64,000 nt of DNA, taken from Agathobacter rectalis ATCC 33656. Lineage in GTDB: Bacteria > Bacillota > Clostridia > Lachnospirales > Lachnospiraceae. The DNA lies in NCBI RefSeq assembly GCF_000020605.1, contig NC_012781.1, positions 3,349,501 through 3,413,500 of the forward strand, given 5' to 3'. Under the pieces are notes generated by a model that ran no database searches, was not told where the DNA came from, and worked only from the letters and a program-made list of their open reading frames with translations. A program made the translations under genes and the position numbers. Position 1 is the first letter of the stretch, and every line of letters begins with the position of its first letter. Shown here piece after piece: positions 36,102 through 44,712 of this stretch.

Positions 36102-36673
36102 GACGTTTTCCCATCTCCTTTCCGGATTTTTCGCAGAAAGAAAACAACAAGCCCGACCGCGCCGCAGATCAGGATGTAAAACACAGAGGAAAACGAAACT
36201 GCTGTGATCGAGCAGCAGAGCATGGAAGCCATGACCAACGTGAGAAGCGTCAAGTTTAGTGTGTTTTTGTCAATACTTTTAAGCATTTTCAGCCCTGCGG
36301 TAAGGATCAGATAGATCACACATACCTGAATCCCGCGGAATGCGCAGGAAACCCAGCGCAAACTGAGAAACTGATCAAAGAACAGCGAGATACCATAAAT
36401 TACAAAGAAAGATGGAATGCAGACAGCAAGTGTGGACATGGTTGCACCCGCAAATCCTGCAATTTTGTAACCAATGTAAGTCGCACTGTTGACGGCGACT
36501 GGTCCTGGCGTGGATTCGGCTACCGCAACCATGTCCAGAAACTCGCTTTTTTCAAGCCATTTTTTCTTTTCAACGAACTCATTTTCAAGCAGCGCAATCA
36601 TAGCGTATCCGCCGCCAAAGGTGAACGCACCGATTTTTAAGAATGTGATAAATAAAGAGCAAATTAGTTTCAT
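36098..36673 (-). CDS. Chromate transporter half-protein 2
   Basis: A 191-residue partner with the same signatures, TFGGGYAMIALLENEFVEKK and AVAESTPGPVAVNSATYIG. Its ATG at 36673 overlaps the lgt stop (ATGA), so lgt and the two halves are one operon. Confidence 0.87.
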   Translation of the reverse strand: MKLICSLFITFLKIGAFTFGGGYAMIALLENEFVEKKKWLEKSEFLDMVAVAESTPGPVAVNSATYIGYKIAGFAGATMSTLAVCIPSFFVIYGISLFFDQFLSLRWVSCAFRGIQVCVIYLILTAGLKMLKSIDKNTLNLTLLTLVMASMLCCSITAVSFSSVFYILICGAVGLVVFFLRKIRKGDGKTS

Positions 36674-37446
36674 GCCTGTATATCCTTCCTTCTGCAAATA
36701 ATACCTACAAGTAAAACACCCAATAAAATCAGGCAGCCAGACAACACCTGCGACACGCGGACACCTGGCATCAGATAGAGACTGTCAGTACGCAGTCCTT
36801 CAATCAAAAATCTTCCAAGACCGTAAATCACAAAATACATACAGGTCAGGGTTCCTGCCTTTGGATTTTTTCTACTGACAATTAGCATGGTAGTCAACAG
36901 ACACAAATTCCACATACTTTCATAGAAGAATGTTGCTTGATGCCATTCTCCAAGTACGTCAATATATACGGCATAAGGAAAAAACTGCAACGATGAATCT
37001 GTAACCAAATTGCCGAACGCTTCTTGATTTACAAAATTACCCCAACGTCCGATTGCTTGTCCAAGCACAAGACTTGGAACGACTAAATCCAGAAAACGGA
37101 ACAAAGGAAATTTGTGATGGCGGCAAAATAAAATTGCCGTAACCAGACCGCCAATCACTCCACCATAAATGGCAAGCCCGCCTTTCCATATTTTGAAGAT
37201 GGTAAGAATATCGCCGGAATAACTGTTCCACTCAAATACGACATAATATCCTCTGGCGCAGACAATTGCAATAGGTAATGCAAGAAGAATAAAGTCAAAT
37301 ATCAGATCGTCCTTGAGACCTTGTTTTCTGGCTCGGTAAATTGCAAGTATTACACCTAAAACCATACCGACGGCAATAATTACACCATACCAGGCAATGC
37401 TCCATCCCTCTATGCCAAATAAATTTTCAATCAAATACTTACTCAT
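36670..37446 (-). CDS. lgt: Prolipoprotein diacylglyceryl transferase
   Basis: A 258-residue membrane enzyme that moves diacylglycerol from phosphatidylglycerol to the lipobox Cys of prolipoproteins. Seven hydrophobic segments are visible. The Lgt signature is GQAIGRWGNFVNQEAFG (about residue 128). The ATG at 37446 follows AAGGTG. It lies unusually within a chromate transporter operon and may not be the only lgt of the cell. Confidence 0.92.
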   Translation of the reverse strand: MSKYLIENLFGIEGWSIAWYGVIIAVGMVLGVILAIYRARKQGLKDDLIFDFILLALPIAIVCARGYYVVFEWNSYSGDILTIFKIWKGGLAIYGGVIGGLVTAILFCRHHKFPLFRFLDLVVPSLVLGQAIGRWGNFVNQEAFGNLVTDSSLQFFPYAVYIDVLGEWHQATFFYESMWNLCLLTTMLIVSRKNPKAGTLTCMYFVIYGLGRFLIEGLRTDSLYLMPGVRVSQVLSGCLILLGVLLVGIICRRKDIQA

Positions 37447-37459
37447 ATCAACACCTTTT

Positions 37460-37990
37460 CTACACAATCAGAAATTCATTTTCTTGTTCTATATATCTAC
37501 AAAAGATAAATATACCGCAAATAATTTCCGGGACAAAACCGCAAATATCTTCCACAGCCCATCCTCCTGCAATACCCTTGTGCATAATACGAAGAACCTC
37601 CGAATTGTGGGCGTTTATCAAAGAATAATTCTGGCTATTGTGCATTGTCAAAAGATATTCTTCGCCGTTCACAACAATATTGGCATGGTCAACTCTTGGC
37701 ATTCTGCAAATTGGCCAACCCACCACATTGGGATCATCACCATCTACATATCCGGGGCGAGCAGAACCGACTAACTGATTTTCGTTGTCGGTCAGTAAAT
37801 ATTCCCGATTTCTTACATCACCGGAACTTGCTTTTGATTCATCGAGATAACGGGCGTCCGCCGTCAAAAGCAGCTCACCTGCGATGCTGAGAATCTTTCT
37901 TTGCGGACCGAGCAACGCACTTTTTATTCTTACCAAGGCAAGCTGAGATTCATTTTTATAAAGGACTCCTGCCTTTATCGTATATTTCAT
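37460..37990 (-). CDS. Tubby C-terminal/LURP-like protein
   Basis: A 176-residue protein, MKYTIKAGVLYKNESQLALV onwards, with a beta-rich pattern and a C-terminal helix (EDICGFVPEIICGIFIFCRY). It resembles the tubby-like or scramblase-like beta-barrel domains of Firmicutes. The ATG at 37990 follows GAGGAGGCGCAGTT. The upstream frame that runs into the broken chromate gene is a read-through and not its start. Confidence 0.65.
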   Translation of the reverse strand: MKYTIKAGVLYKNESQLALVRIKSALLGPQRKILSIAGELLLTADARYLDESKASSGDVRNREYLLTDNENQLVGSARPGYVDGDDPNVVGWPICRMPRVDHANIVVNGEEYLLTMHNSQNYSLINAHNSEVLRIMHKGIAGGWAVEDICGFVPEIICGIFIFCRYIEQENEFLIV

Positions 37991-38006
37991 AACTGCGCCT
38001 CCTCTC

Positions 38007-38631
38007 TTATACAAGTGAATACATGATGATTCCTGCAAATCCCGAACCTGCCATAACCAAAGCGGATTCGGTTTCCACTTTCTTAAAACAATAATGCCAA
38101 TAACAAAAATAATCGCAGCAATCAAGTCCAAAGATGCCAAATCATTCGGAAGCGTTCTCTGTCCGTAGAGTGCCATAATCAACAGTGAGATACCCGCTGA
38201 TGCAATCATTGCAATGACCGCAGGGCGAAGTCCGGCAAGAATGCCCTGCGCCATATTCAATCCACGGAACCGATAATAGATATAGGCAAGGGTCATTACG
38301 ATAACACAGGATGGAAACACACAGCCAACCGTTGCGATGACAGCACCGTGAGCATTGCGCCGAGGAAACCCGCCACATGATAACCTACCAAAATGGAAAC
38401 ATTAACTGCTATTGCGCCCGGAGAAGACTGTGCGATTGCGGTCAGATCCATCATCTCATCTTCTTCAATCCAACCAAGTTTCTCCACGAATTTCTTTCGC
38501 ATCAACGGAATGATTACAAATCCACCGCCAAAAGTGCTAGCACACAGTTTAAAAGTGGAGAAAAACAATTTTTTGTATTTTTGCAAGCTATTCACTTCTA
38601 AAAATGCCGTCCTTTCTATGTTTATTAACAT
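38007..38631 (-). pseudogene. Third chromate transporter half-protein, two frameshifts
   Basis: The first part (STFGGGFVIIPLMRKKFVEK, AIAQSSPGAIAVNVSILVG) is normal. Near 38330 the family sequence moves to another frame (ATVGCVFPSCVIVMTLAYIY). Near 38085 it moves again, to VETESALVMAGSGFAGIIMY and a TAA at 38007. Each shift lies where a base or two has been lost or gained, assuming the sequence is correct. It is divergent from the LysR gene. Confidence 0.82.
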
Positions 38632-38708
38632 TATACCGCTTGATTTCTGATAAGGGAAATAATATAATTTTACAGAAATGATAAGTATTTTTATATAAGG
38701 GGATTGTT

Positions 38709-39626
38709 ATGACGATACGACACATGATAATATTTCGTACCGTATGCGAAAATGGATATAATTCCACCAAAGCAGCGGAAGTTTTACACATGACACAGCC
38801 AGCAGTCAGCCTTGCCATTAAGGAACTGGAGCAATATTACGGAGTACACCTGTTTGACAGAATCGGCAGACGATTGCAAATCACCGATGCAGGTCAGCAT
38901 TTTCTTCAATATGCGATACATATATCCGACTTGTTTTCAGATATGGAAACAGGGTTGCGTGATTGGGATTCTAAAGGAGTTCTCCGTATTGGTGCAAGCA
39001 TCACCATCGGCTCGCAGTTTTTACCGAACTATGTAAAGGCATTCTCTGAACTCTGCCCAGAGCTTGATGTCAGAGTTATCGTTGAGCAATCAGAACATCT
39101 GGAACAAAAAATTTTGGCAAATGAATTGGATTGTGCGTTGATCGAAGGTATTGCACATGATCCAAATATCGTTTCGGAAGCCTACATGGAAGATCATTTG
39201 AGTGTTATATGCGGTACGGATAAAGGCTGGACACAGGGGCAAGTTATATCCATAGAAGATTTTCAAAGACAGCGATTTCTCTTGCGAGAAAAAGGCAGTG
39301 GCACACGAGAGGTGTTTAACCGTGTAGTTGAACAGGCTGGCATCCACATTACACCAGTATGGGAAGCAACGAGCACAACAGCACTGGTCAATGCTGCAAT
39401 CAATGGATTAGGAATTGCTGTATTACCGCATCGAATGATTCTTCCGGCTCTGCGACAAGGCTTGATTTGTACTGTCAAAGTAGAGGGGTTGAGTTTCAGC
39501 CGAAATTTCCATATAATTCATCATAAAGATAAGTTTTTAACAACTTCTGCCAAGCGATTTATTACTTTGTGCAGAGATTTTGAGACTGATTACCCCTTGC
39601 CTTGTTACAACGGACTATATGAATAA
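38709..39626 (+). CDS. LysR-family regulator
   Basis: A 305-residue protein. The helix-turn-helix is NSTKAAEVLHMTQPAVSLAI at residues 18-37. The effector domain has GVLRIGASITIGSQFLPNYV. It is divergent from the broken chromate gene, the usual layout for a regulator of these transporters. It is followed by a terminator. Confidence 0.92.
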   Translation: MTIRHMIIFRTVCENGYNSTKAAEVLHMTQPAVSLAIKELEQYYGVHLFDRIGRRLQITDAGQHFLQYAIHISDLFSDMETGLRDWDSKGVLRIGASITIGSQFLPNYVKAFSELCPELDVRVIVEQSEHLEQKILANELDCALIEGIAHDPNIVSEAYMEDHLSVICGTDKGWTQGQVISIEDFQRQRFLLREKGSGTREVFNRVVEQAGIHITPVWEATSTTALVNAAINGLGIAVLPHRMILPALRQGLICTVKVEGLSFSRNFHIIHHKDKFLTTSAKRFITLCRDFETDYPLPCYNGLYE

Positions 39627-39632
39627 AAGATT

Positions 39633-39665
39633 AGAGCCGCAGTCCAATCACATGACTGCGGCTCT
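39633..39665. terminator. Bidirectional terminator after lysR
   Basis: A perfect 12-base stem, agagccgcagtc and gactgcggctct, lies between the converging lysR and DUF6061-like genes. The minus side continues with TAATCTTTTATTC. Confidence 0.75.
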
Positions 39666-39672
39666 TGCAATA

Positions 39673-39846
39673 TTAGTATAAAGATTTATATTCAGTTACA
39701 GTTTTCAGATATGCTTCGGGATTGCCGTTCAGTATCAGCTCAGCGTATGCTACCGGGTCATTGTAAATCAGATAATCAAGCTCTGATCGCTGATACATAT
39801 TGTCGGCAACCTCATTCTCAACGGCGATGGTATCAATGGCAATCAT
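39673..39846 (-). CDS. Short DUF6061-like protein
   Basis: A 57-residue frame, MIAIDTIAVENEVADNMYQR onwards, with the end segment NDPVAYAELILNGNPEAYLK, like the C-terminal part of the protein at 34299-34535. It could be a full short protein or a 5'-truncated copy, since no good ribosome site precedes it. Confidence 0.5.
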   Translation of the reverse strand: MIAIDTIAVENEVADNMYQRSELDYLIYNDPVAYAELILNGNPEAYLKTVTEYKSLY

Positions 39847-39853
39847 GCTGCCA

Positions 39854-40101
39854 TTTTATTCTGTTGTAAAACTCTATAGCCGCCGCAATATCCTTCTCAT
39901 CCGGATGCCCCTTTGATACCCCGCCAATCAGCTTGAACGGTCCGAACGTATCAAAACCCTTGCACGAAAACCTTCCAACAAGTCTTTCTCTACAGTCTGT
40001 GTCGCATCTATCAGCTCGACATCGTTTGTCTTTGCTATCTCGTCAATTATCTTTTTTGTGTTTCCGTGATGCACTGATGCATATACTATTGCTGTCTTCA
40101 T
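39854..40101 (-). pseudogene. Flavodoxin with internal deletion
   Basis: The minus strand begins M-K-T-A-I-V-Y-A-S-V-H-H-G-N-T-K-K, the FMN phosphate loop of flavodoxins. After EKDLLEG the middle is missing, and the typical end, GFDTFGPFKLIGGVSKGHPD, continues in another frame. The missing part would be about 80 residues. The 229 bases upstream hold no gene. Confidence 0.78.
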
Positions 40102-40330
40102 CTGTAATGCTCCATTAAAGGATTTTTGTTTGCCGGTTTTATCTCCGGTTCATCGTTCTTCATATCCTTTTATCCTCTGTTTTATTCCGCATTCATATTT
40201 TAAAACTTCTACACTGTTTGTATGTATAAATATATGATACTGATTTATTGAATTTACTGCAACATAATCTTGAAGTTTATGTAATGTATTTCGATAACAA
40301 AGGTATTCAGCAAAGACCGTTTACGCTATA

Positions 40331-40858
40331 TTATTTTTTGAGTAATTCCAATGCCCTGTCCATTGGTACGCAGTCTGCATATCGTTCAGGCCAGAGAAAT
40401 TCATTATAGTAATGGTAAGCCTGTTCCCTAGTCATGTACTCATTGTCCTGCGTAGAATTTGCATAAGCAGGAACAATCATGTGTAAGCCATGCTCAAAAC
40501 CAGCCTCTACCGTGGCATTGATACAGAAATCAGTCATAATGCCACAAATCATCACGTCTTTTTCTTCCTTTGCAGTCAGATACTCAAGCAGACCACTCTC
40601 TTTTTTGAACGAACTGCATACAGACTTAATAAATCGTTTTTCATCAGGCATCGGTTTAAACTCGGAATAGACCTCAAACTCATCATCCCCGATAGAGAAT
40701 CCAGTACCAGGTCCATCATCATGCTGTACATAAATAACTTCTATACCTTGTTCTCGAGCTGCTCCAATCAGCTTTTTGATATTACCAACAAACTTTCTGA
40801 ACTCATATAAGCGTTCATCCACGATACCATTCTGTGCATCTACAACCAATAAAACCAT
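40331..40858 (-). CDS. Isochorismatase-like cysteine hydrolase
   Basis: A 175-residue protein. The catalytic Asp is in LLVVDAQNG (residue 7) and the catalytic Cys in ICGIMTDFCINATVEAGFEHG, cut here to ITDFCINATVE in idea: Cys at about residue 112. A cis-peptide region precedes it. The substrate cannot be told; nicotinamidase-like or carbamoyl hydrolases share the fold. The ATG at 40858 follows AAAAAGGAG. Confidence 0.85.
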   Translation of the reverse strand: MVLLVVDAQNGIVDERLYEFRKFVGNIKKLIGAAREQGIEVIYVQHDDGPGTGFSIGDDEFEVYSEFKPMPDEKRFIKSVCSSFKKESGLLEYLTAKEEKDVMICGIMTDFCINATVEAGFEHGLHMIVPAYANSTQDNEYMTREQAYHYYNEFLWPERYADCVPMDRALELLKK

Positions 40859-40902
40859 GAATAATCTCTCCTTTTTGAGCTTTTTGCTTTGATTCAAATA
40901 AA

Positions 40903-41424
40903 CTAAATTCGTATATTATAATAGAGCGTAACTTCTGCTTTATACACCGATTCTGTATGAGAATCAAATAGCACCCATTCCACCAAATCGAAGCTGTCCG
41001 GATTCTCATGCAGAAATCTAGCAACTGTACGTACCGCAATCTTTGCCGCAAGTACCACCGGAAAACTATATGCTCCCGTTGATATGGAAGGAAATGCAAT
41101 AGACCTGATTCCATTATCCCTAGCCAGCTTCATAGAATTAAAATAGCAGTTAGAAAGAAGCTCCTCTTCTCTATTACTTCCACCATTCCATATCGGTCCC
41201 ACAGTATGTATCACATAATCACATGGCAGATTATAGGCTTTTGTTATCTTTGCTCCTCCAGTCTCACATCCGTGAAGTGTCCTGCACTCTGTCAGAAGTT
41301 CCGGTCCCGCTGCTCTGTGAATCGCACCATCTACACCACCTCCGCCCCAAATGGCATCAGAGACAATTTTGCGATTTTGAAAAACTGCTTTCCAAAAGGA
41401 ATTCCGGTAATTGTTATACAACAT
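40903..41424 (-). CDS. Macro-domain protein with lost N-terminus
   Basis: From [15 protein letters not shown] to the end this is an ADP-ribose-binding macro domain (MacroD type), with [10 protein letters not shown] and [10 protein letters not shown] of the ligand pocket. The usual start (D-x-x-x-x-x-x-D-A-I-V-N-A-A-N) is absent; the first 25 residues of the frame read through DNA of a YccF-like gene instead. Loss of the NAAN loop suggests a broken deacetylase. It is listed as coding because the frame is open, but it may be a pseudogene. Confidence 0.75.
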   Translation of the reverse strand: MLYNNYRNSFWKAVFQNRKIVSDAIWGGGGVDGAIHRAAGPELLTECRTLHGCETGGAKITKAYNLPCDYVIHTVGPIWNGGSNREEELLSNCYFNSMKLARDNGIRSIAFPSISTGAYSFPVVLAAKIAVRTVARFLHENPDSFDLVEWVLFDSHTESVYKAEVTLYYNIRI

Positions 41425-41500
41425 ATCAGACCTGCCACAGCATTTCCAATAGTTGTGTTTATCCTGCTAACACTAATAGTATATCCATTGACTCCATAAC
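41331..41500 (-). pseudogene. YccF-like membrane protein remnant
   Basis: A second minus-strand frame reads [40 protein letters not shown] and then stops at 41331. This is the second half of a YccF (DUF307) protein. It overlaps the macro frame, and the macro family signal begins where YccF ends. A deletion has joined the two genes. Confidence 0.72.
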
Positions 41501-41522
41501 AAAATTTGTGTATAATTTTGTT
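41488..41522 (+). promoter_or_regulatory. Toxin-antitoxin promoter and operator
   Basis: TTGACT (41488-41493) and TATAAT (41511-41516) are 17 bases apart. A palindrome with nine-base arms, aacaaaatt and aattttgtt, spans 41498-41522 and covers the -10 box. The antitoxin, alone or with toxin, would bind here and repress the pair. Confidence 0.85.
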
Positions 41523-41543
41523 ATCAAATAGGGAGGTGTTTTT

Positions 41544-41807
41544 ATGCCAGCAATCAAATCAAGTGCTGATTTAAGGAATAATTACAATGAAATTTCTACA
41601 TTTTGTCATAATTATCCTGAACCAGTTTTCATCACGAAGAATGGAAAAGGCGACCTTGCCGTTATGAGCATTGAAGCCTACGAAGGACTGACCAGCCGCT
41701 TTGAACTTTACAGCCAGATCAAGGAAGGAATGGACGATATTGCCACAGGTAACACCAGACCATTTTCCGAAGCTATGGCTGATATCAGGAGCCGCCGCAG
41801 TCGATGA
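41544..41807 (+). CDS. Phd/YefM-type antitoxin
   Basis: An 87-residue protein with the Phd/YefM N-terminal pattern: IKSSADLRNNYNEISTFCHN, VFITKNGKGDLAVMSIEAYE. The C-terminal 30 residues would wrap the toxin. It follows GGGAGGTG and overlaps the toxin start by four bases (ATGA). Confidence 0.9.
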   Translation: MPAIKSSADLRNNYNEISTFCHNYPEPVFITKNGKGDLAVMSIEAYEGLTSRFELYSQIKEGMDDIATGNTRPFSEAMADIRSRRSR

Positions 41808-42136
41808 GCTATCAGGTTCATATCACTTCCACCGCAGAACACGATATTATGCGTGCTGCGGATTACATCGAATTTACCCTCAAAAATCCGAATGCCGCAG
41901 ATAATCTGTTAGATGCTGCGACTGAGCAGATAGGCTCACTAGCCGACCTGCCACAGAAGTTTCATCTGGTAGATGATCCGGTACTGGCAAGCTGGGGCAT
42001 TCATTTTGTAATAATCAATAATTACCTTGCCTTTTATACGATTGATGAAGAAAAGCAGACTGTAATCATAGTCAGATTTCTCTATCAGAAAAGTAACTGG
42101 ACTGCCATTCTTCGACAGGGATTTTCCCTCATTTAA
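41804..42136 (+). CDS. RelE/ParE-family toxin
   Basis: A 110-residue protein. It has the ParE-like start YQVHITSTAEHDIMRAADYI, a central LADLPQKFHLVDDP and a final strand TVIIVRFLYQKSNW. It would act on ribosome-bound mRNA or gyrase; the family pattern does not decide which. It is translationally coupled to the antitoxin. Confidence 0.88.
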   Translation: MSYQVHITSTAEHDIMRAADYIEFTLKNPNAADNLLDAATEQIGSLADLPQKFHLVDDPVLASWGIHFVIINNYLAFYTIDEEKQTVIIVRFLYQKSNWTAILRQGFSLI

Positions 42137-42443
42137 GGAATCTGTTTTTATGCAGGTTCCTTTTTAGTGCATATTTTACGAATATACACGTGTAATCAGC
42201 TTTCAAATCATTATTAGACTTTGAAATATTCTCATCTTTACTAATTGCTACTGATAAATGAAATCGTCTATCAATAGGTTCTTCATAATTTCCCGCCCAT
42301 TTTGCATAATATTGTTCATTAATCCTATTATATCTACACTCTTGAATAAATGCTATATCAGTGGAAATAGAGTCAAAATAATCATTAAAACTATCATCAA
42401 TAACAAAATTGAACATATTCATATTAAGTGTCAATAATAGCAT
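42129..42443 (-). pseudogene. Endonuclease/exonuclease/phosphatase family fragment
   Basis: The 104-residue frame matches only the start of EEP-fold enzymes: LLLTLNMNMFNF and DIAFIQECRYNR, the metal-binding Asn and Glu region. The catalytic His/Asp at the C-terminus are absent. It ends against the toxin gene with an eight-base overlap. Confidence 0.68.
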
Positions 42444-42502
42444 TTTTATCCCTCACAAATTTCAATTTTCCATTTCTTCAACCTTGATTTTCAGTGCAAG
42501 CT

Positions 42503-43027
42503 TTATAGTTCTTTTCCAATATCCTCAAGCTCTTTCATAGCATCCTGATTTTTAGAAAGCTCATCCTTTGCTGTAGCATAATATGATTTCTGGAAAAGCA
42601 AATTCCATGAAAGATATTTAGCCATACAATCAAACTGCTTATCAATCAGCTCATACTGGATACTGTCTACAGGAGAACCACCTACAACAATCGTGCCAAC
42701 CTTTTTATTTTTCAACTGCAATCCACGACAATAGCACTTATCAATGATAAGTTTCAATTGTGCTGACATTCCCCACCAATAAACTGGTGTAGCAAAAAGA
42801 ATCATATCTGCAGCAGCAATTTTATCAATTGTAGGATTCGTATCATCCTTATCAACGCATCCCTTAGAGCATTGACAGACACCACATCCCTTGCATGGTG
42901 CGATGTTAAGTTTGTCAGGTTCAATGATTTCAATTTCATTTTTTTCAGATGCTCCTTTTACAAAAGCCTCAATCGCTGTAAGAGTGTTTCCTTTTCTTGC
43001 ACTTCCATTTATAATGATTACTTTCAT
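42503..43027 (-). CDS. NAD(P)H-dependent flavin reductase family protein
   Basis: A 174-residue flavodoxin-fold protein. The FMN loop is INGSARKGNTLTAIEAF (residues 6-22). A Cys cluster, CKGCGVCQCSKGCVDKDD, and the pocket FATPVYWWGMSAQLK are typical of iron-sulfur flavoproteins and their relatives. The start follows GGAGGCTTTGCGAG. Confidence 0.87.
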   Translation of the reverse strand: MKVIIINGSARKGNTLTAIEAFVKGASEKNEIEIIEPDKLNIAPCKGCGVCQCSKGCVDKDDTNPTIDKIAAADMILFATPVYWWGMSAQLKLIIDKCYCRGLQLKNKKVGTIVVGGSPVDSIQYELIDKQFDCMAKYLSWNLLFQKSYYATAKDELSKNQDAMKELEDIGKEL

Positions 43028-43333
43028 CTCGCAAAGCCTCCATTCTGCTTATCATATAAGCAAATAAGTTCTAAATAATAATTTTTCTCACATAGCCACA
43101 TTATATCATAGTAAATATGCCTATGCGATAACATTTATTGCTTCCTCATCCAGCATGTATCTGACTGTCAGCCTGAACTTTAAATGGATGATTTTTAAAA
43201 TCGTGAAGTCTCTCAATTTCTATCTCCACAACTTTTTCATCATTTCCTCTCATTTGGGTGGAAATTTTTAATTTTGGGTGGATGAAATAATCATTTTTTT
43301 AATGATTTTCGGTGGATTTTTCCACCCAAAAAT

Positions 43334-43372
43334 GAAAAAAGCAGTAATGAATTTTCTTAATCATTACTGCTT
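43334..43372 (-). terminator. Terminator downstream of the tRNA remnant
   Basis: A perfect ten-base stem, gcagtaatga and tcattactgc, with a ten-base loop is followed on the minus strand by TTTTTTC. It lies where the terminator of the tRNA would be. Confidence 0.8.
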
Positions 43373-43380
43373 CAAACAAC

Positions 43381-43421
43381 TGTTCTCAGGGGGAATCGAA
43401 CCCCCAACTAGCGCTTAGGAG
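43381..43421 (-). tRNA. tRNA 3' half, anticodon loop CCU (Arg-like), att-site scar
   Basis: The minus strand reads CTCCTAA (a seven-base anticodon loop with CCU), then GCGCT, a variable part, the T stem and loop GGGGGTTCGAATCCCCC, and an acceptor strand TGAGAAC with a final A. The 5' half (acceptor, D arm, 5' anticodon stem) is not present: the sequence changes exactly at the loop. Such 3' halves are left when a tyrosine-integrase element inserts in a tRNA gene. No intact tRNA is in the window. Confidence 0.78.
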
Positions 43422-44035
43422 TTCAAGTCACTACAGAAAATCTATGTTTTTCTTGGTCAACATAAGTCAAGCAACAACTTGATTTTACTGACTTTCCTGT
43501 AAATCCATGTCAAAATAAGAAAACTGAAAATCATCCAAGTTAAGCACCTCTCGCTGACAAATGAGTGACACTGTCACCCTGAGGGTTCAACCATTCCGTT
43601 CCTGCGAATTCATATTTATGGCTACCATTCTCACTGAATATGCGGTAATGATAACACTGTTTTCTTATTAGATTATCTATATTATAACGTGTGTGAGGTC
43701 GGATGTCGATTGTTTTTTGACCATTATTTACTCCGCATTACACGTACTCTCTTCTATGTTATAAAATCAAGCATCTTCTGCATATACACCATCTCCATAA
43801 TATAGAAAAGAGGAGTCCCCGCAGGTTCTCCCCCGGTCGCAGGCCTCACAGGTTTCTGCAACGCGATCACTGTATTTGCAGTTTATTCCGCAATGGGAAT
43901 GGGTTTTCGGTCTCCATCCCGACCACTGGAACAGGTTTAAGGTCTCTGTTCCGACCTTATATACATCTTTTATATTTTAATTATGCAAGATAACTTTAGA
44001 ATCTGCAACAAGTTGTTGCTAAATTAACTGCTTAT
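43422..44035. other. Gap of 614 bases with a coding remnant and hairpin repeats
   Basis: The gap holds no complete gene. A start-less minus-strand frame at 43767-43975 reads SHCGINCKYSDRVAETCEAC then DRGRTCGDSSFLYYGDGV; its Cys pattern looks like a protein end, so it is a possible remnant. Inside it lie the hairpin repeats described separately. Confidence 0.4.
43895..43956. repeat. Two tandem hairpin units with paired changes
   Basis: Unit 1 (43895-43924) is gggaatggg, ttttcggtct, ccatccc, gacc. Unit 2 (43928-43956) is ggaacagg, tttaaggtct, ctgttcc, gacc. Each folds as a stem around a ttNNggtct-type loop, and most bases that differ between the units differ on both sides of the stem. Confidence 0.55.
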
Positions 44036-44686
44036 TTATGAACTCAATTCCGTTACCAGTGAAGAATATCTTTTTGTCCGGTTCTTTATATCCTCCTCAC
44101 TGACACCATAATAACAATATAAATCTCTGGCTATTTTCTTAAACCTTTTTATGACCGACTTATTTCCAGAGTAAGATATTCCAAATATATTCCAGGTATA
44201 ATCTACCTCTATTTCCATTAAATCCTCACCAATTTTTATTTCATATAAATGAAAATCCATGGGAATTACATTATCAGGCATTTGGTCAATCAATTTATTT
44301 CTAATTTCCATTTCATTCAAAAAATTTTTAACAGATTCTTCATTATGAAAATCTGGTTTTGGAATATCCTTCCTTTGGCCCAAAAGTTCTGGTTTATGCT
44401 GCATAATCAAACTAGCTTTTAGATTTTTCTGTCGTTCTATCCAATTTGTTGCGGCAGGATTGATTTCCACTAAATCATAATGATCCTTTGCGTATTGCAC
44501 CACTTCCGCAAGGGTATGCGGGTTGGCCGCTATTCTCTTTTCTATCCTTTTTCGTCTGGATTGATAGATAGCATTTCGGATTCTAATCTTTAGAGATTGC
44601 TTTTGAGCTTCTCCAAATATAAAAACACTTGTGGGACCATCTTCACCATTTATTATGGAAACTTGATTGATACTTTTATTTTTCAT
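44036..44686 (-). CDS. Unknown protein with N-terminal GEDGPTSVF motif
   Basis: A 216-residue, mainly helical and charged protein without signal peptide or membrane helix. The start, VSIINGEDGPTSVFIFGE, contains a motif like the conserved GGADGPTSI loop of sodium-pumping decarboxylase beta subunits, which have no other similarity here. The rest is unknown to me. It is the last gene of the paralog array on the minus strand. Confidence 0.65.
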   Translation of the reverse strand: MKNKSINQVSIINGEDGPTSVFIFGEAQKQSLKIRIRNAIYQSRRKRIEKRIAANPHTLAEVVQYAKDHYDLVEINPAATNWIERQKNLKASLIMQHKPELLGQRKDIPKPDFHNEESVKNFLNEMEIRNKLIDQMPDNVIPMDFHLYEIKIGEDLMEIEVDYTWNIFGISYSGNKSVIKRFKKIARDLYCYYGVSEEDIKNRTKRYSSLVTELSS

Positions 44687-44712
44687 AAGTGCCCTCTACT
44701 CACAAATCCCGA

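Noticed and set aside
40331..40858. Nicotinamidase (pncA)
   Set aside because: The isochorismatase fold and catalytic residues fit, but the metal-binding His set of PncA is not clear, so only the superfamily is given.
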